In this document: positions 52,085 through 61,899 of the stretch, piece after piece
Numbering within the stretch: position 1 is the first letter of the stretch
Layout: every line of letters starts with the position of its first letter
Origin: Caproiciproducens sp. NJN-50
Lineage (GTDB): Bacteria; Bacillota; Clostridia; Oscillospirales; Acutalibacteraceae
Assembly: GCF_004103755.1 (NCBI RefSeq)
Contig: NZ_CP035283.1
Location: 1,116,001 to 1,180,000 of the forward strand
DNA length: 64,000 nt
Direction of reading: 5' to 3'
Made by a program: the position numbers and the translations under genes
Notes under the pieces: generated by a model
Databases searched by the model: none
Told to the model about the DNA's origin: nothing
What the model saw: only the letters and a program-made list of their open reading frames with translations

Positions 52085-55000
52085 TTGTTTGTCCATCTTC
52101 ATGTTCACAGTGAATACAGCCTGCTGGACGGGGCCTGCCGCATCGAAAAGCTGGTGGAAACAGCGGCGGAGCGGGGAGCTCCGGCGGTGGCGGTGACGGA
52201 CCACGGCGTGATGTACGGCGCGGTCGATTTTTATAAGGCGGCGAAAAAACGGGGGATCAAACCGATCATCGGCTGCGAGGTCTATGTCGCTCAGCGCACG
52301 CGGTTTGACCGGGTTCACGGTCTGGACTCCGAGCACAGGCATCTCGTTCTGCTCTGCGAAAACAATATAGGATACCAGAACCTGATCGCGCTGGTGTCCC
52401 GCTCCTGGACGGAGGGCTTCTACTCCAAGCCCCGCGTCGATCTTGATTTGCTCCGGCAGTATCACGAGGGATTGATTGCCCTTTCCGCCTGTCTCGCGGG
52501 TGAAATTCCGCGCGATCTGACGGCGGGGGATTACGACGCGGCGAAGGCCGCCGCCCTGCGCTACGAAGAGATTTTCGGGCATGGGAATTTTTATCTGGAG
52601 CTGCAGGATCACGGCCTTCGCGAGCAGAAGCTCATCAACCCGTCAATCCGGCAGATTTCCAGGGAAACGGGAATTCCGCTGATCCTGACCAACGACTGCC
52701 ATTACATCCGCCCTCAGGACAGTGAGATGCACCGCATCCTGCTCTGCATCCAGACCAATCACACCGTCGAGGACAAGGACGGCATGGAGTTCGGCAGCGA
52801 CCAGTTCTATTTCAAGACGGAAGAGGAAATGCGCTCGCTGTTTCCCGACTGCCCCGAGGCGGCGGACAACACTGTCAAAATCGCGGAGCGCTGCAATGTG
52901 GAATTCGAGTTCGGCAAAACAAAGCTGCCGCGGTTCGAAACGCCGGACGGGCAGGACAATGTGGTCTATTTCCGGGAAAAATGCCGGGAGGGGCTTCACA
53001 GGCATTATGGGGAGCATCCGGAAAAGAGCGTCTCCGACCGTCTGGAGTACGAGCTTGAGACCATCGAGAAGATGGGTTATGTCAACTACTATCTGATCGT
53101 TCACGATTTCGTCCGCCACGCGAAGGAGACCGGGATTCCCGTCGGCCCGGGCAGAGGCTCGGGCGCGGGAAGCCTGGCGGCCTACTGCATCGGCATCACC
53201 GGCATCGACCCGATCAAATACGATCTGCTGTTTGAGCGGTTTCTGAACCCGGAACGGGTTTCCATGCCGGACTTCGACATCGATTTTTCGGACGAGCGCC
53301 GCTCGGAGATGATCGACTATGTCGTAAACAAATACGGCGCCGACCACGTCGCCCAGATCGTCACGTTCGGCACCATGGCGGCGAGGGGCTCCATCCGCGA
53401 TGTGGGGCGCGCGATGGCGATTCCCTACGCGCAGGTGGACGCCGTTGCCAAGCTGGTCCCGTCGGAGCTGAATATCACGCTGGACAAGGCGCTTCAGGTT
53501 TCTTCGGAATTCCGGCAGAAGTACGACACGGACCCACAGGTCCGCGCGCTGATCGACATGGCGCGCCAGCTGGAAGGAATGCCGCGCAACGCCTCAACGC
53601 ACGCCGCGGGCGTGGTCATCACGGACAAGCCGGTGGCGGAGTATGTGCCGCTCGCGAAAAACGGGGACGCCGTCGTCACGCAGTACACCATGACGACTCT
53701 GGAGGAGCTCGGCCTTCTGAAGATGGACTTTCTCGGTCTGCGCAATCTGTCGGTGATCCGCGACGCGGAGGAAATGATCGCGGAAAAGCAGCCGGGGTTC
53801 AAAATCGAGGACATTCCGATCGACGACCCGGCGGTTTACCGGATGCTGTCCGAGGGGAAGACGGACGGCGTGTTCCAGTTCGAATCCGGCGGAATGCGCA
53901 ATGTGATCGCACAGCTTGGACCGGAAAAGATCGAGGATCTGATCGCGGTGATCTCTCTTTATCGCCCCGGCCCGATGGAGTCGATCCCCCGGTATATTGA
54001 AAACAGGCACAATCCCGCGAAGGTGACCTACCGCCACCCGCTTTTAAAGGGGATCCTCGACGTCACCTACGGCTGTATCGTCTATCAGGAACAGGTGATG
54101 CAGGTTTTCCGCACGCTGGCAGGGTATTCGCTCGGCCGGGCGGACATCGTGCGCCGCGCGATGAGCAAGAAGAAAAAGGACGTCATGGAGCGCGAACGCG
54201 AAATCTTCCTGCACGGCCTTACGGACGAAAACGGCAACGTCGAGGTGGAAGGGTGCGCGCGCCGCGGCGTGGATGAGCAGACGGCGGCGGCAATCTTCGG
54301 GGAGATGGAGAGCTTCGCTTCCTACGCGTTCAACAAATCCCACGCGGCCGCTTACGCGCTGCTGAGTTACCAGACCGCGTGGCTCAAGTGCCACTACCCG
54401 AAGCAGTACATGGCGGCGCTGATGACCAGCGTGCTGGACAACAACAATAAGCTGTCCGCCTATATTGCGGAATGTCTGCGGCTGAAGATCCGCGTGCTGC
54501 CGCCGCACGTCAACGAGAGCGCCGCGGGTTTTACCGTTTCCGGTCCGGATATCCGTTTCGGGTTGGTCGCGGTGCGCAATCTGGGGCGCGGGTTCATCGA
54601 CGGCCTGGTGAAAGAACGGGAACAAAACGGGAAATACCGTTCCTTCTTTGACTTTGTGCGCCGCGTGTACGACGGGATCAACCGCAGGACTCTGGAAAGC
54701 CTGATCAAATGCGGTGCGCTGGACGGCCTCGGCGCCAACCGGCGCCAGATGCTCTCCGGCTCGGACGCCGCGCTCGATTTTCTTGACGCCGACAAAAAAC
54801 GCAATGTGGAGGGGCAGATCGGATTCTTTGATTCCGCCGAACAATCCGGAACGGAGGAATTCCGGCTTGAAGATCTGCCGGATCTCCCTCCTTCCGACAA
54901 GCTGGCAATGGAGAAGGAAGTCACAGGGCTGTATCTTTCCGGGCATCCGATGGCGGAGTACGCCGACGCTTATGAAACCCTGCATGCCGTAAGGCTCAGT

Positions 55001-55576
55001 GAAGTGCGGGAGAGCGCGCAGGACGGGGGAGGCGCCGTCAAGGACGGGGACAGGGTCACGGTGCTCGGCATCCTGACAAAAGTCCGGATGAAGGTGACGA
55101 AAAGCAACAGCACCATGGCTTTTGCCATGGTGGAGGATATGTTCGGTTCCATGGAGATGCTGGTTTTTCCAAGGACGCTTTCCGAATATGCGGAATGGAT
55201 CGCGGAGGGAAAAATTTTGCTGATCGAGGCGACCGTCAGCGTCCGCGAGGACGAAGAGACAAAGCTGATCTGCGAGTCCGTCAGACCCGCGCCGCCGGCT
55301 TCCGGCGAACCGACGCGGCAGTCCGGCGGGAAACAATGCCCTCCCGGCCTTTATCTGAAGGTGTCGTCGGAAACCAGCCCGCAGTATGAGAAGGCGAAAA
55401 AATATCTGGCCGTATTTGACGGTTCCACGCCGCTTTATGTCTTTTTTGCGGATTCCCGCCGGCTGTATCACGCGCCGATTGCGATGCGGGTTGCCCTGAA
55501 TGACGTTCTGATCCGGGAGCTGCGGAAGCTGCTGGGCGGGAAGAATGTTGCCATTGTGGGCGATTGGGAACAATAA
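52085..55576 (+). CDS. dnaE: DNA polymerase III alpha subunit, DnaE type
   Basis: This 1163-residue protein has an N-terminal PHP domain (HLHVHSEYSLLDG, VTDHGVMYGAVDF), and the palm catalytic triad region PDFDIDFSDERR with Asp396, Asp398 and Asp400. The fingers and beta-binding region include HAAGVVITDKP and MSKKKKDVM, a tandem HhH follows, and an OB fold lies near 1000-1060 (VTVLGILTKVRMKVTKSN). In Firmicutes DnaE extends primers and PolC does the bulk of synthesis. Translation begins at TTG 52085, 8 bases after GGGAGGG. The PHP metal residues look intact. Confidence 0.97.
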   Translation: MFVHLHVHSEYSLLDGACRIEKLVETAAERGAPAVAVTDHGVMYGAVDFYKAAKKRGIKPIIGCEVYVAQRTRFDRVHGLDSEHRHLVLLCENNIGYQNLIALVSRSWTEGFYSKPRVDLDLLRQYHEGLIALSACLAGEIPRDLTAGDYDAAKAAALRYEEIFGHGNFYLELQDHGLREQKLINPSIRQISRETGIPLILTNDCHYIRPQDSEMHRILLCIQTNHTVEDKDGMEFGSDQFYFKTEEEMRSLFPDCPEAADNTVKIAERCNVEFEFGKTKLPRFETPDGQDNVVYFREKCREGLHRHYGEHPEKSVSDRLEYELETIEKMGYVNYYLIVHDFVRHAKETGIPVGPGRGSGAGSLAAYCIGITGIDPIKYDLLFERFLNPERVSMPDFDIDFSDERRSEMIDYVVNKYGADHVAQIVTFGTMAARGSIRDVGRAMAIPYAQVDAVAKLVPSELNITLDKALQVSSEFRQKYDTDPQVRALIDMARQLEGMPRNASTHAAGVVITDKPVAEYVPLAKNGDAVVTQYTMTTLEELGLLKMDFLGLRNLSVIRDAEEMIAEKQPGFKIEDIPIDDPAVYRMLSEGKTDGVFQFESGGMRNVIAQLGPEKIEDLIAVISLYRPGPMESIPRYIENRHNPAKVTYRHPLLKGILDVTYGCIVYQEQVMQVFRTLAGYSLGRADIVRRAMSKKKKDVMEREREIFLHGLTDENGNVEVEGCARRGVDEQTAAAIFGEMESFASYAFNKSHAAAYALLSYQTAWLKCHYPKQYMAALMTSVLDNNNKLSAYIAECLRLKIRVLPPHVNESAAGFTVSGPDIRFGLVAVRNLGRGFIDGLVKEREQNGKYRSFFDFVRRVYDGINRRTLESLIKCGALDGLGANRRQMLSGSDAALDFLDADKKRNVEGQIGFFDSAEQSGTEEFRLEDLPDLPPSDKLAMEKEVTGLYLSGHPMAEYADAYETLHAVRLSEVRESAQDGGGAVKDGDRVTVLGILTKVRMKVTKSNSTMAFAMVEDMFGSMEMLVFPRTLSEYAEWIAEGKILLIEATVSVREDEETKLICESVRPAPPASGEPTRQSGGKQCPPGLYLKVSSETSPQYEKAKKYLAVFDGSTPLYVFFADSRRLYHAPIAMRVALNDVLIRELRKLLGGKNVAIVGDWEQ

Positions 55577-55611
55577 TCCATATAACGGAAACTTCTGTCC
55601 ATAACTTTCGG

Positions 55612-55641
55612 TTGATAACGGCGGAGCCTTTCGATTATAAT
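55612..55641 (+). promoter_or_regulatory. Promoter of pfkA
   Basis: TTGATA (55612-55617) and TATAAT (55636-55641) are 18 bases apart, about 50 bases before the pfkA start. Confidence 0.75.
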
Positions 55642-55696
55642 ATTGATAGGGAAGGCAACAGTGTTGCAGCTTAAGTTTATTTGGAGGGATTAGAAT

Positions 55697-56665
55697 ATGT
55701 CTTCGAAGGCGATTGCCGTTTTGACCAGCGGTGGCGACGCACCCGGCATGAACGCCGCCGTGCGTGCGGTGGTCCGCACCGGATTGTTCTACGGTGTGAG
55801 GGTCATGGGGATTCAGCGCGGGTTCAACGGTCTGCTCAGCGGAGAAGTCGTTGAAATGAATCTGAGAAGCGTGTCGGACATCATTCACCGAGGCGGTACG
55901 ATTTTATATACGGCGCGCAGCCCGGAGTTCAATACGCCCGCGGGCGTTCAGCAGGCGGCTTCCACCTGCCGCAGCCTGGGGATCGACGGCGTGGTGGTGA
56001 TCGGCGGCGACGGTTCCTTCCGGGGTGCGAGGGACCTGACGGAATCAGGAATCCGCTGTATCGGCATTCCGGGAACCATCGACAATGACATCGCGTCCAG
56101 TGAGTACACCATCGGGTTCGACACAGCCATGAATACCGCGGTTCAAATGGTGGACCGGCTCAGGGATACAATGGAATCCCACGATCGCTGCAGCGTTGTG
56201 CAGGTGATGGGCCGCCGCTGCGGAGATATCGCGCTGCAGACGGGCATTGCGGTCGGCGCCACCAGCATTCTGGTCCCGGAAGTCCCGTACGATTTTCAGA
56301 AGGACATTATCGACCGCATGCGCTTTACCCAGAAAACCGGGAAGAAGCATTTCATTATTATCGTCGCGGAAGGCGTCGGCGGCGTGGAAAAGCTGGCGCG
56401 GGACATTCAGGAGGCGACCGGCATTGAATCCAGGGCAACCATCCTGGGCCACGTTCAGCGCGGCGGCTCCCCGACTCTGCGCGACCGCGTGGTCGGCAGC
56501 GCGATGGGTTCCCTTGCTGCCACCCTGCTGTACAAGGGCAAGGGCAACCGCGTGATTGTAATGCGGGGCGGCCAGATCGTCGACCTGGATATCACGGAGG
56601 CGCTGGCAATGAAGCGCGAGTTCGATATGAATCTGTACGAAGTCGCACACCGGGTTTCCATCTGA
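55697..56665 (+). CDS. pfkA: ATP-dependent 6-phosphofructokinase
   Basis: This 322-residue glycolytic kinase has LTSGGDAPGMNAAVRA at the start, GGDGSFRGA at 103-111 and PGTIDNDI at 125-132, where Asp129 is the catalytic base. The Gly pair in GGDGS and PGTIDND marks the ATP-type, not the pyrophosphate enzyme, which has Lys in the second. MGRRCGDIALQ follows. TTTGGAGGGA precedes the ATG. It follows dnaE in the usual clostridial order (pyruvate kinase is not beside it). It is closed by a strong terminator. Confidence 0.98.
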   Translation: MSSKAIAVLTSGGDAPGMNAAVRAVVRTGLFYGVRVMGIQRGFNGLLSGEVVEMNLRSVSDIIHRGGTILYTARSPEFNTPAGVQQAASTCRSLGIDGVVVIGGDGSFRGARDLTESGIRCIGIPGTIDNDIASSEYTIGFDTAMNTAVQMVDRLRDTMESHDRCSVVQVMGRRCGDIALQTGIAVGATSILVPEVPYDFQKDIIDRMRFTQKTGKKHFIIIVAEGVGGVEKLARDIQEATGIESRATILGHVQRGGSPTLRDRVVGSAMGSLAATLLYKGKGNRVIVMRGGQIVDLDITEALAMKREFDMNLYEVAHRVSI

Positions 56666-56675
56666 CAAACGGAAG

Positions 56676-56716
56676 AAAAAACGGGTTCCGCCGCAAGAAG
56701 GCGGAACCCGTTTTTT
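56676..56716. terminator. Terminator between pfkA and the BofC-like gene
   Basis: AAAAAACGGGTTCCGCC (56676-56692) and GGCGGAACCCGTTTTTT (56700-56716) form a 17-bp perfect stem with loop GCAAGAA. It can serve both convergent genes. Confidence 0.95.
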
Positions 56717-56731
56717 CTTTTTCTTTCTCCC

Positions 56732-57118
56732 TCAGCCCTCGTAATCCTCAATCACGCGGGTCAATTCCGCAGTGCCTCTGGCTTGAATTCCGTCACGCAG
56801 AAGCTTTTGGTCTTCCTCGGGGAAGATACTGACGTCGATGTCGATTTCTTCAAAAGGAAGCTTGTCCCCGTCACGAAATACACCGATGTGTCCATTATAT
56901 TCTTTCACAATATATAAGCTGTCGTTCTGCTTGCTGGCCGCGGCATGAATGGCGCTGCTTTCTTGACTTGACGGCGCAATTGAGGTAAAATTACTTGACA
57001 CAATTTTGTCCGAAGTGGAACTTGTCCCGGCTTGCCGGTTGCTGTGCGGAAGTCCCAAAACAACCAGGACGGCCAGCAGGGCAATCACACAGAGCAGGAG
57101 CATGGATGTCTTTTTCAA
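56732..57118 (-). CDS. Membrane-anchored protein with BofC C-terminal-like domain
   Basis: This protein of about 128 residues has one N-terminal helix (LLLCVIALLAVLVVLGL), a Ser/Thr-rich linker and an end domain reading LYIVKEYNGHIGVFRDGDKL, then FPEEDQKLLRDGIQARGTAE and LEDY-like VIEDY. This matches the C-terminal domain of BofC, an exported regulator that restrains SpoIVB during sporulation in Bacillus. TTG 57118 with AGGTG upstream is the likely start; GTG 57127 overlaps that site. It is divergent from the penicillin-binding protein gene. Confidence 0.8.
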   Translation of the reverse strand: MKKTSMLLLCVIALLAVLVVLGLPHSNRQAGTSSTSDKIVSSNFTSIAPSSQESSAIHAAASKQNDSLYIVKEYNGHIGVFRDGDKLPFEEIDIDVSIFPEEDQKLLRDGIQARGTAELTRVIEDYEG

Positions 57119-57213
57119 ATAAATCACCTCTGTGAATATTATTTGAAAATTTTGGAAACTTATTCATTCTGTTGAAAAATCAGCCAATATTATATCCGAG
57201 GGAGGTGGTATGG

Positions 57214-59541
57214 ATGAGAAAAACCGACATCAGTCAGTATGCCGGCGGTCAGAGCGTTGGCAAGAAGGACGTTTCAACCGCTAAATCTGTTTTTAAAATG
57301 ATTCTTCGGGGGATTGCGACAGTGCTTGCAGTACTTGCCGTCTCTGGGACGATTGTCTCGGTTTCCCTGTTTTCTTACATTTACGGTTTAAAAAATGAAT
57401 CGGTGGATTATGATCTGCACAAGCTGCAGCTCAACTATACCAGTTTTATCTATGTGAACGGATCGGGAGACGACGCGTCCAACCCGGTGAAATACCAGAG
57501 TCTGTACAGCAGCGAGAACCGCATTTGGGTTGATTACGACAAGATTCCGAAGGCCATGAAGGATGCGATCGTCGCGATTGAGGACAAGCGCTATTGGGAA
57601 CATAAGGGGGTCGACTGGAAAAGAACCTTCAGCGCGGTGGTCAATCTTTTCAATTTTTTTCAATCGGACGGCAGCAGCTACGGCGGTTCGACGATCACGC
57701 AGCAGCTGATTAAGAATGTTACAGGTGAAAATGAAGTCAGCCTGACGCGTAAAGTGAAGGAAATTTTCCGTGCAATGAACCTTGAGAAAAAATATTCCAA
57801 AGAAGAAATCCTCGGGGCTTATTTAAATGTCGTTCCTTTCGGCAGCGGGTGCAACGGAGTCCAAACAGCGGCCAACCTTTATTTCGGCAAAAATATTCAG
57901 GACTGCGACATCGCCCAATGCGCGGCAATTGCGGGTATCACTCAAAATCCCACGGCCTATTCGCCGCTGACTCACCCTGATAAGAACAGGGAGCGCCAGC
58001 AGACGGTTCTCACGGCCATGCACGACCAGAAGAAGATCACGGATGACGAGTACCAGGCGGCCATGAAGGAATCCGAAAACATGAAATTCGTCGGGAAAAA
58101 GACCGAGGACGTCGTTGACGAGAACTCGGTCTGGAACTGGTATACGGAAGCGATGTTTGAGGATGTCAAGACCAGCCTGATGGAGACCTACAGCTGTTCT
58201 TCGGACAAAGCGGTCGATATGATCTACCACGGCGGGCTTAAAATTTATTCCGCGATGGATTCGGATCTTCAAAGCATTGCGGAAGGGGTATTCAATGGCT
58301 CGAAGGCTTTTCCCGCCGCTTATCCGAATCTTCAGGGCGGCTATGTGGCGATGGACTACAGCGGCCGCGTTCTCTCGGTTGTGGGTGCCAGGGGGAAAAA
58401 GGAAAGCAACCGCCTGTTCAATATGGCAACCGATGCCAAGCGCCAGCCGGGATCCTCGATTAAGCCGCTGGCCGTTTACGGCCCTGCGATCAACGCGGGT
58501 CTCATCAATTATTCTTCCCTGGTCAACGACGAGCCGGTCCCGAACTGGAAAGACGGGAAGTCGGGGCCTGCCAACTGGGACAACAAGTATCACGGAATCA
58601 TTACGGTGGAAAAAGCGCTGGAACAATCTTATAATGCCGCGTCCGTCCAGGTCGACAAGCTCTTGACCCCAAATATCAGTTTTAATTTCCTCAGGGAAAA
58701 GCTGGGGTTCACGTCGCTGGAGCCTGCGGACAATACGCTTGCGGCCATGGCCGTCGGCGGGATGACGCAGGGCATTACGGTCGAGGAGATGACCGCCGGC
58801 TTTCAGATGTTTGGAAACGGAGGGAAATATTACAAGCCTTATACGTTTTATTATATTGAGGACCATGACGGCAACGTGATCGTTGATAACCGGGACGAAG
58901 TGCCGACGCAGGCAATCTCCTCCGTGGCTTCGACGATCGTTCACAAGCTGCTGAATAACGTGATGCAGCATGGGACGGGCATTACCGCCAATATCAGCGG
59001 ATGGGATGTTTTCGGCAAAACGGGAACAACCAATGATAACAAAGACAGCTGGTTTGTCGGCGGAACCTCCTATGCGGTTGCCGGAGTGTGGACGGGATAC
59101 AGAACGCCGAAAGTGCTGAACAGCAAGTATGAAACGCCGGTGGCGAAAGCCGTCTGGAAAGCGATTATGACGCAGTACCTCAAAGACAGGGAGAAGAAGA
59201 GCTTCGACCTGGATCAAAATGTGATTCCCTATAAATTCTGCGTGGAAAGCGGGCTTTTGGCAAATCCGGGAGTTTGTACCGAGACGAAAACAGGCTGGTA
59301 TGATAAAAACAATCTCCCTGCAATATGCAGCCTGGATCACGGAACAGCCGGTTCGGAACCGGAGAGTTCCTCTTCGGGGACGGCGTCGCCGGGGTCTTCG
59401 GGAGGAAATTCACAGTGGGAATCATCCGCCCCGGAGAGCGGAGACGTTTCTTCAAAAGCTTCGGAGTCGCATCCGCGGAAGAATACTTCGAAGCCGGAAA
59501 ATCAACAATGGCGTCAGGACAGCATTACGCCCGGAGGATGA
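57214..59541 (+). CDS. Class A penicillin-binding protein (PBP1A family)
   Basis: This 775-residue bifunctional cell-wall enzyme has a cytoplasmic start and one helix (ILRGIATVLAVLAVSGTIVS). The glycosyltransferase GT51 domain has Glu123 in EDKRYWEHKGVDW and GGSTITQQLIKN. The transpeptidase domain has the SxxK nucleophile Ser414 (PGSSIKPL), SYN and KTGTTND. The last 70 residues are a low-complexity Ser/Gly/Pro tail outside the cell. The ATG at 57214 follows GGAGG by 8 bases. A two-residue-rich tail of this kind is common in clostridial PBPs. Confidence 0.95.
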   Translation: MRKTDISQYAGGQSVGKKDVSTAKSVFKMILRGIATVLAVLAVSGTIVSVSLFSYIYGLKNESVDYDLHKLQLNYTSFIYVNGSGDDASNPVKYQSLYSSENRIWVDYDKIPKAMKDAIVAIEDKRYWEHKGVDWKRTFSAVVNLFNFFQSDGSSYGGSTITQQLIKNVTGENEVSLTRKVKEIFRAMNLEKKYSKEEILGAYLNVVPFGSGCNGVQTAANLYFGKNIQDCDIAQCAAIAGITQNPTAYSPLTHPDKNRERQQTVLTAMHDQKKITDDEYQAAMKESENMKFVGKKTEDVVDENSVWNWYTEAMFEDVKTSLMETYSCSSDKAVDMIYHGGLKIYSAMDSDLQSIAEGVFNGSKAFPAAYPNLQGGYVAMDYSGRVLSVVGARGKKESNRLFNMATDAKRQPGSSIKPLAVYGPAINAGLINYSSLVNDEPVPNWKDGKSGPANWDNKYHGIITVEKALEQSYNAASVQVDKLLTPNISFNFLREKLGFTSLEPADNTLAAMAVGGMTQGITVEEMTAGFQMFGNGGKYYKPYTFYYIEDHDGNVIVDNRDEVPTQAISSVASTIVHKLLNNVMQHGTGITANISGWDVFGKTGTTNDNKDSWFVGGTSYAVAGVWTGYRTPKVLNSKYETPVAKAVWKAIMTQYLKDREKKSFDLDQNVIPYKFCVESGLLANPGVCTETKTGWYDKNNLPAICSLDHGTAGSEPESSSSGTASPGSSGGNSQWESSAPESGDVSSKASESHPRKNTSKPENQQWRQDSITPGG

Positions 59542-59559
59542 ATTTTTATAACAGTCCGG

Positions 59560-59588
59560 TTGAAACACAGGCCGTTTCATGTTAAACT
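59560..59588 (+). promoter_or_regulatory. Promoter of the hom-thrB-lysC operon
   Basis: TTGAAA (59560-59565) and TAAACT (59583-59588) are 17 bases apart. The leader to hom is about 115 bases and shows no clear attenuator or lysine riboswitch. Confidence 0.7.
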
Positions 59589-59710
59589 AGACAGTAAGTT
59601 TTATGCATCCGCGCGGTGAAGGGAATTCATTTTTCGAGCCGCAAACAGAAGCGGATGAGAATTTCCTTGCGGCTAATATAGGTAAACAGAGAATTGAAGG
59701 GGTGCTGGAA

Positions 59711-60955
59711 ATGGTGGAAATAGCGGTTATGGGTTATGGCACCGTAGGTTCCGGCGTTGTAGAGGTGCTGGATAAACACGCGGAAAGCATCGCCGGGCGC
59801 GCCAAGGAACAGATCCATGTAAAATATATTCTTGATTTGAGGGATTTTCCGGGAAGTCCCTATGAGCAGAAATTTGTGAAATCATTTGATCAAATTTTAA
59901 ATGATTCCAATGTCAAAATTGTAGTAGAGGTCCTGGGCGGGTTGCATCCGGCCTTTGATTATGTGAAGGCCTGCCTTGAAAATGGAAAGAGCGTTGTGAC
60001 TTCCAATAAGGAACTGGTTGCCGCAAAGGGAGCGGAGCTGCTGAAAATCGCGCAGAAAAACAATCTGAACTTTTTGTTTGAGGCCAGCGTCGGCGGCGGT
60101 ATCCCGATCATCCGCCCGATCAGCCAATGCCTTGCGGCGAACGAGGTGGTCGAGATTGCGGGAATTCTGAACGGGACCACCAATTTTATTCTGACCAAAA
60201 TGATCCGGGAAAAAACCACTTTGGCCGACACGCTCGCACTTGCGCAGAGACTGGGTTATGCGGAGCGCAATCCCGCCGCCGACATCGAGGGGCTGGACGC
60301 CTGCAGAAAAATATGCATTCTGGCATCTCTTGCCTATGGGAAACATGTTTATCCGGAACAGGTACATACGGAGGGAATTTCAGGAATCCGTCTCGAGGAT
60401 ATTGAGTACGCCGCCGCCTGGGGCGGCGTCATCAAGCTGATCGGGCAGGTCAGAATGATGGAAAACGGGAAAATACAGATTATTGTCTGCCCGATGTTTC
60501 TGTCGAGGGACAGTCAGCTTGCCAACGTGGACGATGTTTTCAACGGCATCCTGGTGCGCGGCGATTCCACCGGGGATGTGGTCTTCTATGGGAAAGGCGC
60601 CGGCAAGTTCCCAACCGCCAGCGCGGTTGTCGCCGATGTGATCGATTGCGTCAAGCATTTTAAGGCACGGAAATATCTTTTCTGGGACGACGGTTCTCCG
60701 GATTATGTGGAGAGCTATCTCGACAACCGCGTGTCTCTGTTTGTGCGTGCTTCGACGGACCACGAAACACTGGCGTTTCAGAATGTTGAAAACAAACTTG
60801 GTCCGGTAACCCGCTTGTTCCGCGGAGCGCGGGAACCGGGAGAAATTGCTTTTGTGACAAGAAAGGCTCCGGAAAGAGAAATACGGCAGGGTCTCCGGGA
60901 CCTGTCCGGATTGGGAGTCCAGATACAAAATGTGGTCCGGATCGGCGAACTGTAA
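59711..60955 (+). CDS. hom: Homoserine dehydrogenase
   Basis: This 414-residue protein has an N-terminal NAD(P) fold (MVEIAVMGYGTVGSGVVEVL), NKELVAAKG, the catalytic core with LNGTTNFILTKM and GLDACRKICILAS, and a C-terminal ACT domain that may give threonine feedback (ENKLGPVTRLFRGAREPGEI). It reduces aspartate semialdehyde to homoserine. The ATG 59711 lies 8 bases after GAAGGGG; the upstream frame from 59603 has no ribosome site. It is the first gene of the aspartate-family operon. Confidence 0.96.
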   Translation: MVEIAVMGYGTVGSGVVEVLDKHAESIAGRAKEQIHVKYILDLRDFPGSPYEQKFVKSFDQILNDSNVKIVVEVLGGLHPAFDYVKACLENGKSVVTSNKELVAAKGAELLKIAQKNNLNFLFEASVGGGIPIIRPISQCLAANEVVEIAGILNGTTNFILTKMIREKTTLADTLALAQRLGYAERNPAADIEGLDACRKICILASLAYGKHVYPEQVHTEGISGIRLEDIEYAAAWGGVIKLIGQVRMMENGKIQIIVCPMFLSRDSQLANVDDVFNGILVRGDSTGDVVFYGKGAGKFPTASAVVADVIDCVKHFKARKYLFWDDGSPDYVESYLDNRVSLFVRASTDHETLAFQNVENKLGPVTRLFRGAREPGEIAFVTRKAPEREIRQGLRDLSGLGVQIQNVVRIGEL

Positions 60956-60976
60956 AAAATGTGAGGTTGTTATGAT

Positions 60977-61873
60977 ATGATACGCATACAGGTTCCGGCG
61001 ACAAGCGCCAACCTTGGCTCCGGCTTTGATTCCCTTGGCATTGCTTTGACGATGTATAATCAGGTCTGGATGGAAGAATCGGATGCGATTGATATTTCAT
61101 GCAAGGATGACGTTGTTGTTCCGACTGACGAGACGAACCTGATTTACTGGGCTGCGAAACGCCTGTACGATCTGTGCGGCCACAAGCTGCCCGGAATGAG
61201 AATTATCCAGTTGAATAATATCCCGATGGCGCGCGGGCTCGGCAGCAGTTCCGCCTGTATTGTGGCGGGAATCCTGGGGGCAAACCGCATGCTCGGCAGC
61301 CCGCTGGGCCGTCAGGACCTGATTAATCTGGCCGCTCAGATTGAAGGCCATCCCGACAATACCACGCCGGCGATCGAGGGCGGGCTGGCGGCCTCGGCGA
61401 TTGAGGCCGGACGCGTTTACAGCGTGAGCGTTCCGGTTTCCGAAAAGATCCGCTTTGCGCTGTTTATACCGCCGTTTGAACTCAAGACGGAAATGGCGCG
61501 TTCCGTACTGCCGGCGGAATATTCCAGAAGCGACGCGGTATACAACCTGTCCCGTTCCGCGCTGATGGCGGCGTCCCTGTTCTCCGGCCGTCTGGAGAAT
61601 CTGCGCGTCGCCGTCCAGGACAAAATCCACCAGCCCTACCGCTCCGGCCTGATCGAACATCTCGACGACGTGTTCCGCCTGAGCTATGAGCTCGGTTCTC
61701 TCGGGACCTATATCAGCGGCGCGGGCCCCACCATTATCTCGATGATTCCGGCGGACGGGGCCGACGCCTTTTCCAAATATGCCCTTGCGCGGCTTCAGGA
61801 AAAAGAGATTGACGGCTGGCAGGTTCAGATCCTGACGACTGACCCGCAGGGCGCGATGATTTCAATCGAATAA
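60977..61873 (+). CDS. thrB: Homoserine kinase
   Basis: This 298-residue GHMP kinase starts MIRIQVPATSANLGSGFDSL. It has the ATP loop PMARGLGSSSACIVAGILGA and GHPDNTTPAIEGG, and ends near ISGAGPTIISM. It phosphorylates homoserine for threonine synthesis; thrC is not in the window. It starts 21 bases after hom and lies 26 bases before lysC, so the three share one transcript. Confidence 0.97.
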   Translation: MIRIQVPATSANLGSGFDSLGIALTMYNQVWMEESDAIDISCKDDVVVPTDETNLIYWAAKRLYDLCGHKLPGMRIIQLNNIPMARGLGSSSACIVAGILGANRMLGSPLGRQDLINLAAQIEGHPDNTTPAIEGGLAASAIEAGRVYSVSVPVSEKIRFALFIPPFELKTEMARSVLPAEYSRSDAVYNLSRSALMAASLFSGRLENLRVAVQDKIHQPYRSGLIEHLDDVFRLSYELGSLGTYISGAGPTIISMIPADGADAFSKYALARLQEKEIDGWQVQILTTDPQGAMISIE

Positions 61874-61899
61874 CATGCTTATTAGGAGGACGGAGCCTT

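Noticed and set aside
54044..55888. 614-residue minus-strand frame
   Set aside because: It is antisense to dnaE and the start of pfkA, which have full motifs; the product has no recognisable domain.
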